From a bacterium C-53 (GTDB lineage: Bacteria > Bacillota > Clostridia > Lachnospirales > Lachnospiraceae): DNA of 47,837 nt. The notes under the pieces were generated by a model, which searched no databases, had not been told where the DNA came from, and was given only the letters and a program-made list of their open reading frames with translations. The stretch is from contig RAZD01000028.1 of NCBI GenBank assembly GCA_003612525.1, positions 1-47,837 of the forward strand. The letters run 5' to 3'. Position 1 is the first letter of the stretch; each line of letters opens with the position of its first letter. Made by a program: the position numbers and the translations under genes. Below are positions 41,159 to 47,837 of this stretch, piece by piece.

Positions 41159-43597
41159 ATGACAGCGGAACAAAGGCGGCGGGAACTGCCAAAAGCAATC
41201 ATCAAATGGTACACGATCGAAAAGGGAAGCCGGACGGCCTGTATCGTGTCAAAACACGGGAACAGCGCGCGGATTGCGGAGGCCCTGAAAGAAAGCGGCC
41301 ATGATGCGGCGTGCATCCCGCTCGAAACACTGGAAGACCGTCAGGGGGCAGAAGAAGGCGGCAGTTTCGGAAACCGGGCGGCCGGGGCCGCGCCTGCAGA
41401 AACCGACAGAGGAGGCGCGTATGATAATGACATGTATGCCAATGGCATGTATGACATTATTGTGGCCGTCGATGTGCTTGAATACGCAGACGATGTCCCG
41501 TTCCTCCTGTCCCGGATTGGGGGCCTGTTAAAGCCGGAAGGGAAACTCCTGATAGCGGCGGACAACCGGCTGGCGGTCCGGTACTTCTGCGGGGACCAGG
41601 ACGCGTTTACCGGAAAGAATTACGACGGTGTGGAGAATTACACGCACCTGCTTTCCTGGGAGCGGGAGAGCATGGAGGGAAGGGCGTATTCAAAAGCGGA
41701 GCTTTCCCGGTTTCTTAAGCAGTCGGGATTTGCAGCCCGCCGCTTTTACTCGGTGTTCCCGGGGATTTCAAACCCGCAGCTTCTGCTTGCGGAGGATTAT
41801 GAGCCGAATGAGGCGCTTGACATCCGCATCTTCCCGGAATACAACAATCCCGAAACCGTGTTTCTCTTTGAGGAGGAGCTGTACCCTGCGCTTATGGAGA
41901 ACGGGATGCTCCATGCAATGGCGGACGGCTTTTTCATCGAATGCGCGCGTTTCCCCGGAGTGATAAGGAAGGGGCCGGACCAGGTGACCCTTTCGGGAGA
42001 GCGGGGGCCGGAGAATGCGATGGCCACCATCCTGTACAAAGGCGGAAGCGTGGAGAAGCGGGCGCTGTACCCGGAAGGGCGTCACAAACCGGAGCGGCTC
42101 CTTGAGAACAGCCGGTATCTGTCGGAGCACGGGGTCCGGATGATTGACTCAGAGCTTAAGGGGGAGGCCCTTGTGCTGCCGTATGTGTCCGGCATCCCGG
42201 CAAACGACGGTTTCAGGCGCCTGCTTACGGAGGATAAGGAAACGTTCCTTGAGCGCCTGGATGCGTTCTGGGAGACCATCCTGCATTCCTCCGACCCCGC
42301 CCGTTATGATGAAATCGACTGGGAGCGGTTTGAGCCGGGATGGGAGAAGCGGAAGAAGGACGACCCGACCCGTGACCGGTGGAAGAAGACGGCGTGCGGC
42401 TCAGAGGAAGAGAGGGAGGCGCTCGGGGTGATTCTGAAAAGAGGGTATCTGGACCTTGTGTCCTTAAACTGCTTTTTCCTGGACGGGGGCTTTGTGTTCT
42501 ATGACCAGGAGCTGTATCTTGAAAACGTGCCCGCAAAGGCGGCGCTGCTGCGCACCATTGAATTCATCTACAAATTCAATGACCAGCTGGACGGCGTTCT
42601 TCCGAGGCAGGAACTGTTTGACCGGTACGGGCTTACCGCGCACCGGGAGTTGTACCATAAGTTCATCAGCCGTTTCCTGAACGAGCTGCGGGGGGACGAC
42701 GGGCTCTCCGACTACTTTAAAGAAGGCAGGAGGGACTACGGGACGGTGGTTGAGAACCGGAAGAGAATCAACTATTCGGGAGAAACGTACGCGATGATCT
42801 TCAAAGACATCTTCCACCATACGGCGGGGCGGAAGCTGTACCTGTTCGGGTCCGGGCGGTATGCGCAGCGGTTCCTTGAGAAATACGGGGACAGATACCC
42901 GGTGGAAGGGTACCTTGACAATGACGTGGAGCGGCAGGGGACGGAGAAGGACGGGCGCATGGTGCTGGCGCCGGAAGCGTTAAAGGAAATGAACCCGGCG
43001 GAGTACAAAGTCATGATCTGCATAAGGGACTATCTGCCGGTGGTGAAACAGCTTAGGAGAGAAGGGATTCCGAATTTCAGCGTGTATGACCCCAAAGCGT
43101 CGTATGACGAAGGGCCGGCGGCAGAGCGGAGGCGGCGGGACGCACGGGATGCGGACGGTTCGGGGCAGGAAGAGGCGGTGAAGAAATACGGCACCGGATA
43201 TGTGGCCGGCGTGTTTGACCTGTTCCACATGGGGCATCTGAATCTGTTAAGGCGCGCAAAGGAGCAGTGCAGGCATTTAATCGTGGGCGTGGTGACGGAT
43301 GAAGGGGTCATCCGCCACAAGAAGTCAAACCCGAAGGTCCCGTTTGAGGAGCGGATTGAAATCGTAAGGGCATGCCGTTATGTGGATGAGGCGGTGGAGA
43401 TTCCGGTTGATAAGGGGGACACGGACGAAGCGTACCGGTTATATAAGTTTGACGTGCAGTTTTCCGGGAGCGACTATGCGGAGGACCCGAAGTGGGGAGC
43501 GAAGCGGGACTTCTTACAGAGGCACGGGGCGGACCTGGTATTCTTCCCCTACACGGAAGGCGTGAGCACCACACAGCGGAAGGATGTCGCGGAGTGA
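41159..43597 (+). CDS. Four-part protein: methyltransferase-like, middle domain, Rossmann-like module, glycerol-3-phosphate cytidylyltransferase
   Basis: 812 residues. Residues about 20-210 look like a class I methyltransferase lacking a clear motif I glycine loop (DIIVAVDVLEYADD, GLLKPEGKLLIAADN). Residues about 250-540 are an unrecognised region with some kinase-like flavour (YKGGSVEKRALYPEG, ALVLPYVSG, FVFYDQELYLENVP). Residues about 555-655 are the Rossmann-like module (KLYLFGSGRYAQRFLEKY, GYLDNDVE). The C-terminal 135 residues are a TagD-type cytidylyltransferase (GVFDLFHMGHLNLLRRA with HxGH, FSGSDYAED), a second one after that at 13211. A charged linker separates the last two. GGGAGG precedes the ATG. 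Confidence 0.82.
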   Translation: MTAEQRRRELPKAIIKWYTIEKGSRTACIVSKHGNSARIAEALKESGHDAACIPLETLEDRQGAEEGGSFGNRAAGAAPAETDRGGAYDNDMYANGMYDIIVAVDVLEYADDVPFLLSRIGGLLKPEGKLLIAADNRLAVRYFCGDQDAFTGKNYDGVENYTHLLSWERESMEGRAYSKAELSRFLKQSGFAARRFYSVFPGISNPQLLLAEDYEPNEALDIRIFPEYNNPETVFLFEEELYPALMENGMLHAMADGFFIECARFPGVIRKGPDQVTLSGERGPENAMATILYKGGSVEKRALYPEGRHKPERLLENSRYLSEHGVRMIDSELKGEALVLPYVSGIPANDGFRRLLTEDKETFLERLDAFWETILHSSDPARYDEIDWERFEPGWEKRKKDDPTRDRWKKTACGSEEEREALGVILKRGYLDLVSLNCFFLDGGFVFYDQELYLENVPAKAALLRTIEFIYKFNDQLDGVLPRQELFDRYGLTAHRELYHKFISRFLNELRGDDGLSDYFKEGRRDYGTVVENRKRINYSGETYAMIFKDIFHHTAGRKLYLFGSGRYAQRFLEKYGDRYPVEGYLDNDVERQGTEKDGRMVLAPEALKEMNPAEYKVMICIRDYLPVVKQLRREGIPNFSVYDPKASYDEGPAAERRRRDARDADGSGQEEAVKKYGTGYVAGVFDLFHMGHLNLLRRAKEQCRHLIVGVVTDEGVIRHKKSNPKVPFEERIEIVRACRYVDEAVEIPVDKGDTDEAYRLYKFDVQFSGSDYAEDPKWGAKRDFLQRHGADLVFFPYTEGVSTTQRKDVAE

Positions 43598-43676
43598 CAG
43601 AAATCATGTGTTTTCAATATTTTTTCCGGAGCCGGAGCTCTTCTGGAAACACACAGCAGGAAAAGGGAGGAACCAT
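43598..43676. other. Gap in the operon with a loose stem-loop
   Basis: TGTGTTT near 43610 and AAACACA near 43647 can pair, enclosing CCGGAGCCGGAGC. The ribosome site GGGAGG of the next gene follows. No U-tract is present, so this is not a terminator; it may modulate translation of the next gene. Confidence 0.3.
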
Positions 43677-44981
43677 ATGAGGAAAGCCTGTGCAATGGCG
43701 GGAACCATTTTTAATCCTGAAAAACCAAAGCAGAGCATACAGGAACTGAAAAAGGCCGGCATCCATGAGGTGATGTTTGATTTCGGGCTTTTTGCATCGC
43801 CGGAATGGATTCTTAAGGAACGCAATGCAGAGAAGTCCCGGCTGAAACCGGAACTGTCGAGGCAGTACTATAACAATGTAATAGAGGAATTCACATCATA
43901 CGGTTTCCTGCCGTCCATCGCGAGGCTTCCGTTTGTCAGCGCGTATGCGGAGCCGGAATATGACGGGTTAAAGAATCTTATCTGCCAGGTGAGCGTGGAC
44001 TGTATCAGGGCCTGTGAGAAAATCGGGTGCAGCCTCATCCTTGTGCAGCCATTATTTGCGGAGGTGCAGCCCGGAGAAGAATGGAAGGTAAACCGGGAAT
44101 ATTATCTGGAACTTGCTTCGCAGTGTGAAAAAAAGGATACCCGGCTGCTGCTTGTGAATCAGTGCCGGAATCAGAACGGACATCTGATGCGCGGCATGTG
44201 TTCGGATGCGGAGACTGCATCCGAATGGGTTGATGCGCTGAACCGTGAGGCGGAGCAGGAACGTTTCGGCTTCTGTCTGGATGCGGGCGTATGCAATCTT
44301 TGCGGCCAGAATATGCAGAGCATGGCGGCCGTTTTAGGGAAGCGGATGCAGGCCGTTATCCTTACAGAGAATGACGGAAGGAGGATGGCAAACCTTCTTC
44401 CGTTTACAAATGCATACAGGCAGCGTTCCACAATGGACTGGCTCGGTCTGATAAGAGGGCTTCGAGAAGCGGAATTTGACGGATATCTGATCCTTGAGAT
44501 GACAGATACGCTGATTTCCTTTTCACCCCTTCTTCAGCCGTATCTTGTGCCATTGTACGGAGCGCTTCTTGACTATTTCGAGATGCAGATCAACATAGAA
44601 AACGATCTGAAAAAGTATAAAAGAGTGGCGCTTTTCGGCGCCGGAAACATGTGCCGAAATTACATGAAGTGTTACGGGGAAAAATACCCGCCGTTATTTA
44701 CCTGCGATAACAATCCGGAACTGTGGGATACGGAATTTGAGGGGCTGACCGTAAAAAGTCCTGAAGCGCTTAAAAATCTGCCGGAAGACTGCGGCGTCAT
44801 TATCTGTAACATCTTCTACAGGGAGATTGAAGCGCAGCTTAAGTCCATGGGGATAGAGCGGATCGGATATTTCAATGATGAATATATGCCGTCGTTTTAT
44901 TTTGAACGGTTAAAGAGAGAGGATGATTCCGGAAAGAGGGGCAGCAATGAGGACACTCAGGGTAAAAACCGTGGACTTTAA
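43677..44981 (+). CDS. Sugar-phosphate isomerase/epimerase-like TIM barrel with C-terminal Rossmann-like module
   Basis: 434 residues. Residues 1-310 resemble the xylose isomerase-like/AP endonuclease 2 superfamily: EVMFDFGLF, SLILVQPLFAE, RLLLVNQC, GFCLDAGVCNL (metal-binding Asp and Asn-like positions), QAVILTEND and GYLILEMTD. It may isomerise a sugar or polyol used by the cluster. Residues about 325-420 are the Rossmann-like module (RVALFGAGNMCRNYMKCY, FTCDNNPE, GVIICNI). The Met chosen is six bases after GGGAGG; a longer frame from 43584 is not conserved-looking. It overlaps the next gene by 35 bases. Confidence 0.82.
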   Translation: MRKACAMAGTIFNPEKPKQSIQELKKAGIHEVMFDFGLFASPEWILKERNAEKSRLKPELSRQYYNNVIEEFTSYGFLPSIARLPFVSAYAEPEYDGLKNLICQVSVDCIRACEKIGCSLILVQPLFAEVQPGEEWKVNREYYLELASQCEKKDTRLLLVNQCRNQNGHLMRGMCSDAETASEWVDALNREAEQERFGFCLDAGVCNLCGQNMQSMAAVLGKRMQAVILTENDGRRMANLLPFTNAYRQRSTMDWLGLIRGLREAEFDGYLILEMTDTLISFSPLLQPYLVPLYGALLDYFEMQINIENDLKKYKRVALFGAGNMCRNYMKCYGEKYPPLFTCDNNPELWDTEFEGLTVKSPEALKNLPEDCGVIICNIFYREIEAQLKSMGIERIGYFNDEYMPSFYFERLKREDDSGKRGSNEDTQGKNRGL

Positions 44982-46221
44982 TTACACAAAGGAAAGTGAA
45001 CAGAACAACTGCATTGTAAAAGCTTTGAGGAAGAAGTATGACGTGGAAGTATCAGACGACCCGGAGCTTCTGATTTATTCCGTCTGGGGGAACGAGCACA
45101 GGAGGTATGACTGTACAAAGTTATTTTACACGTCCGAACCGTTCAGCCCGGATTTCAATGAGTGCGATTATGCCATCGGTTTTGATCCGATGCAGTTCGG
45201 CCCGCGTTATCTGCGCCTTCCTCTGTTCGCGCTGGAGGTCACGCCTTCGATACAGGACAGAGCGGTTTTCCGGGAGATGAATATCACAGAGAAACGATTC
45301 TGCAATTTTGTCTATTCGAATGAATTTGCAGGAAGCGGGGCATTTCTCAGGAAAGAATTCTGCCAGAAGCTGATGCGGTATAAGAAAGTGGACTGCCCCG
45401 GCATGGTGCTCCATAACATGGACTCCGATGAGATTCCTTCGAGATATGGTGAAAACTGGTATCAGGGAAAGCTGGATTTTTTAAGGAAGTATAAATTTAC
45501 AATCGCTTTCGAAAACACCCGGATGGACGGGTACACGACGGAAAAGCTGGTACAGCCATTCCAGGCAGGGTCGATTCCTGTTTATTATGGAAACCCGGCT
45601 GTCTCGGAAGAATTTAACCGCGGGGCGTTTGTCGACTGTAATGCGTTCGATAATGATTTTGACGCGGTGATTGAAGAAATCAGGCGTATTGACAATGACC
45701 CGGAACTTGCAAAGTACATGATCTTGCAGAATCCCTTAAAAGAGGGCTATGATTTTGCATGGGAAGACCGTCTGCTCCGCTTCCTGACGGACATGATCGA
45801 AACCGGGCGCAGGCGCTATGACCATATGGTATTGAAAACATCGGACAGGGATTTCAACAGACCGGGCACACTGAATTACCGTATGTATAAGCAGGGGATT
45901 GTACAGGGCCTTCAGGAATGGAAAGAGATTGCGATTTACGGAAACGGGAATTTCGCTGTAAAGATAAAAGAATTTTTGGATGACTGTCAAGTGGATACGG
46001 TGTCCGTCTGCCTGGTCACAAGAGCGGAAGATGCAGGCGGAGAGTTTATGGGGCTTCCTGTGGTTTCAATCGGGGAATGGAAACCGCTGACAGACTGTCC
46101 GCTTATTCTTACGGCAGTCCGGGAGAACGGCCAGGAGGAACTGATGCGGAGCCTGGCTGACAGAGGGTACCGGAATTTTCTGTCTGTCAATGATTTCCTT
46201 ACAGATGTGATAAAAAGTTAG
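44947..46221 (+). CDS. GT10 alpha-1,3/4-fucosyltransferase-like with C-terminal Rossmann-like module
   Basis: 424 residues. The GT10 signature is clear near residue 190: FTIAFENTRMDGYTTEKLVQ, then PVYYGNP, which binds GDP-fucose. KRFCNFVYSN upstream is also typical. Residues about 325-424 form the Rossmann-like module (EIAIYGNGNFAVKIKEFL). Together with the GT11 gene at 28522 it suggests a doubly fucosylated glycan. The ATG follows GAGGGG; the overlap with the preceding gene implies coupled translation. Confidence 0.9.
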   Translation: MRTLRVKTVDFNYTKESEQNNCIVKALRKKYDVEVSDDPELLIYSVWGNEHRRYDCTKLFYTSEPFSPDFNECDYAIGFDPMQFGPRYLRLPLFALEVTPSIQDRAVFREMNITEKRFCNFVYSNEFAGSGAFLRKEFCQKLMRYKKVDCPGMVLHNMDSDEIPSRYGENWYQGKLDFLRKYKFTIAFENTRMDGYTTEKLVQPFQAGSIPVYYGNPAVSEEFNRGAFVDCNAFDNDFDAVIEEIRRIDNDPELAKYMILQNPLKEGYDFAWEDRLLRFLTDMIETGRRRYDHMVLKTSDRDFNRPGTLNYRMYKQGIVQGLQEWKEIAIYGNGNFAVKIKEFLDDCQVDTVSVCLVTRAEDAGGEFMGLPVVSIGEWKPLTDCPLILTAVRENGQEELMRSLADRGYRNFLSVNDFLTDVIKS

Positions 46222-46224
46222 TTT

Positions 46225-46240
46225 CCCGGCATCTGCCGGG
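46225..46240 (+). other. Short GC-rich stem-loop after the fucosyltransferase gene
   Basis: CCCGGC (46225-46230) and GCCGGG (46235-46240) form a perfect six-base stem with a four-base loop just after the stop codon. No U-tract follows, so it may act as an mRNA stabiliser or partial pause rather than a terminator. Confidence 0.5.
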
Positions 46241-46300
46241 GAGGGTTTAAAGAGACATGGAATGACATTTTTTAATTTACAGAGCACAAGGAGTGGAGAA

Positions 46301-47386
46301 ATGGCAGTATCAGCGACATACACGGTTCTGGACAGAATCATTGGAACAGAGCTTGGAAAAGGGAGAAAAATAGCAATTTTCCCGATGGGAAGAATCGGCA
46401 CTCTGGCGCGGTATATTCTGGAAAATAAATATGCCTGCAAAGGAATCTATATAGATAACAGCCGGTGTGCGGACAGCTTCGATGCGGTCAGCCTTGAGAA
46501 ATACAAAGAGGCCGATAGCAGCGGGGTCACGATTCTGCTTGCAACGAATCTGCATGCACTGAATCAGGCCCTTTTAAGGGAATTACACAGGATGGAGCCG
46601 GAGGCGGAAATCATTAACATTATAGACCACTATGACGGAATGGAAGAACGATTGGGAAAGATACGTGATTTGTGCAGGGTAAGAAAAGCAGAAGGGCATC
46701 AAATGACAAGAATCGGCGCAAGGCACGACGGCGGGTATGTTATGATTGATGATTTTAAAGAAAAAGATACCGCTTACAGTATCGGAATTGCATCGGAAAT
46801 AAGCTGGGATATGGACATGGCGCACAGGGGAATGCAGGTTTACTGTTTTGATCATACGATACAAAAACTTCCGGCTGAGAATAAAAATCTGCATTTTTTC
46901 AAGCTTGGGCTTTGTGGAAGGACGAACCTGTCACAGGGACTGCATACGCTTGATACGATGCTTGCCTTGAATCATCATGAGGAAAAGAGCCGGATGATTT
47001 TAAAGATAGACATAGAAGGTGCGGAGTGGGATTTTTTGCAGAGAGTTCCTTGCGAAACGCTCAGCAGGTTTTCACAGATTACAATGGAACTTCATCATCT
47101 GACAGATGCCGATTCCCATGAATCCATTCTGTCAGGGCTTGAAAAAATAAACAGGACGCATCAGCCGGTCTGGGTACATGCGAACGGTGCAGGAGGCGTA
47201 TTTGAATCCGGGGATTTGCAGATGCCGGAGCTTTTGGAAGTTACGTTTGCAAACAGGAATGAGTATACGCTGATTCCCTCAGATTATGATTGCCCTACAG
47301 AACTTGACTTTCCCAATACGGGGGAAAAAGACATCCGTCTGGCAGGATGGGGAAGCATGGAATGCCGGGAGGGAGAACAATGTTAA
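46301..47386 (+). CDS. FkbM-type methyltransferase with N-terminal Rossmann-like module
   Basis: 361 residues. Residues about 15-115 are the Rossmann-like module (KIAIFPMGRIGTLARYIL, GIYIDNSRCADS, TILLATN). Residues about 140-340 resemble FkbM-family methyltransferases: RIGARHDGGYVMIDDF, AYSIGIASEISWDMDMA in the place of the SAM loop, MILKIDIEGAEWDFLQ and ITMELHHL. It likely methylates a sugar hydroxyl. The Met used follows AAGGAG; a longer frame from 46262 is not needed. Its stop overlaps the next start. Confidence 0.85.
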   Translation: MAVSATYTVLDRIIGTELGKGRKIAIFPMGRIGTLARYILENKYACKGIYIDNSRCADSFDAVSLEKYKEADSSGVTILLATNLHALNQALLRELHRMEPEAEIINIIDHYDGMEERLGKIRDLCRVRKAEGHQMTRIGARHDGGYVMIDDFKEKDTAYSIGIASEISWDMDMAHRGMQVYCFDHTIQKLPAENKNLHFFKLGLCGRTNLSQGLHTLDTMLALNHHEEKSRMILKIDIEGAEWDFLQRVPCETLSRFSQITMELHHLTDADSHESILSGLEKINRTHQPVWVHANGAGGVFESGDLQMPELLEVTFANRNEYTLIPSDYDCPTELDFPNTGEKDIRLAGWGSMECREGEQC

Positions 47387-47837
47387 GAATCGGTTTGCAG
47401 ACAAAGAATGTGGTGGAGGACGGGAATCCGGCGGAAGGGTTCTGCCTGTTAAAAGAAGCCGGCTTTTCCTGTGCGGATTTCAGTTTAAACGGCTATCTGT
47501 TAAATACATCCCTTTACCAGTCCGAGGTGAATGCATTCTTTGACCGGTCCACGCGGGAGCTTGAAGACTTTTTCACCCCGCATAAGAGAGGCGCAGAGGA
47601 GGCCGGAATCACGATTTACCAGATGCACATGCCCTATCCGAACTATGTGCCCGGAGGGAAGCCGGAATTAAACGACTACCTGTGGAATACGGTTGCGCCA
47701 AAGAGCCTGGACGTCTGCGCCTTCTTCGACTGTGCGTACATCGTCGTGCACGGATTTAAGCTTGCTCATTACCTCGGCTCCGAGGAAAAAGAGTGGGAGA
47801 GGACCGAAGCGTTTCTGAATTTCCTTGCGCCGATGGC
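47380..47837 (+). CDS. Sugar-phosphate isomerase/epimerase-like TIM barrel, cut by window edge
   Basis: The frame opens at an ATG that overlaps the preceding stop codon and stays open to the last base, giving 152 residues of an incomplete protein. It begins MLRIGLQTKNVVEDG and contains LLKEAGFSCADFSL, GITIYQMHMPYPNY and DCAYIVVHGFK, the early strands of a xylose isomerase-like TIM barrel with a conserved His-containing strand. It is likely a second isomerase/epimerase of the cluster. GGGAGAAC precedes the start. Confidence 0.8.
   Translation, partial: MLRIGLQTKNVVEDGNPAEGFCLLKEAGFSCADFSLNGYLLNTSLYQSEVNAFFDRSTRELEDFFTPHKRGAEEAGITIYQMHMPYPNYVPGGKPELNDYLWNTVAPKSLDVCAFFDCAYIVVHGFKLAHYLGSEEKEWERTEAFLNFLAPM

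Noticed and set aside
1-47837. tRNA or rRNA genes
   Set aside because: No cloverleaf-like segment with a TTCGA-type T loop or conserved rRNA stretch was recognised on either strand by eye.

Overview
The window looks like a chromosomal accessory region of a low-to-mid GC Gram-positive anaerobe of the class Clostridia, most likely a Lachnospiraceae-type gut bacterium. The grounds are strong AGGAGG-type ribosome sites on nearly every gene, an IS256-family transposase, a DUF2284 protein, a SPASM radical SAM enzyme, many intrinsic terminators, and the general protein flavour. No species can be named from the sequence alone.

Layout. (1) 1-1.16 kb: right part of an IS256-family insertion sequence cut by the window edge. 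(2) 1.3-4.8 kb, minus strand: an AAA ATPase plus subtilisin-like protease pair of the IetAS type, a known anti-phage and plasmid-incompatibility pair. (3) 5.2-6.6 kb, minus strand: a MATE efflux pump whose leader carries a good promoter and an internal intrinsic terminator. (4) 7.0-7.3 kb: a small DUF1905 protein followed by two tandem terminators. (5) 7.4-10.65 kb: a tyrosine recombinase gene flanked by two near-identical palindromic sites with inverted cores, then a TnpB-like protein in which all three RuvC catalytic acids are replaced, then about 200 bases of highly foldable DNA that looks like a guide-RNA scaffold. This unit is the most unusual item in the window. (6) 10.65-47.84 kb: one long, tightly packed, rightward glycan gene cluster of about 28 genes, running off the right edge.

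The glycan cluster has three compositional blocks. The first (10.65-15.3 kb, GC-rich) makes and transfers glycerol phosphate: a TagF-like transferase, a TagD-type cytidylyltransferase fused to an oxidoreductase, and a glycerophosphodiesterase. The second (15.35-35.75 kb, clearly AT-rich) is a cassette with a LicC/LicD-like pair, a flavoenzyme, a nonulosonic-acid pathway (KdsC-like phosphatase, short NeuB, radical SAM enzyme, methyltransferase, class III aminotransferase, NeuA) and several glycosyltransferases including a GT11 fucosyltransferase. The third (35.75-47.84 kb, GC-rich) holds GT2, GT8 and GT10 glycosyltransferases, a four-domain protein ending in a second glycerol-phosphate cytidylyltransferase, a FkbM-type methyltransferase and sugar-isomerase-like TIM barrels. 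The AT-rich block looks like a cassette swapped into an older GC-rich locus.

Two features tie the cluster together. Fifteen proteins of quite different enzyme classes carry the same type of Rossmann-like accessory domain, with a glycine-rich start such as YGAGxxG, a strand ending in Asp, and a later hydrophobic strand; two small membrane-anchored proteins consist of little else. No flippase, polymerase, ABC exporter or priming transferase is present, so the glycan may be assembled on a cytosolic acceptor such as flagellin, or the export genes lie outside the window.
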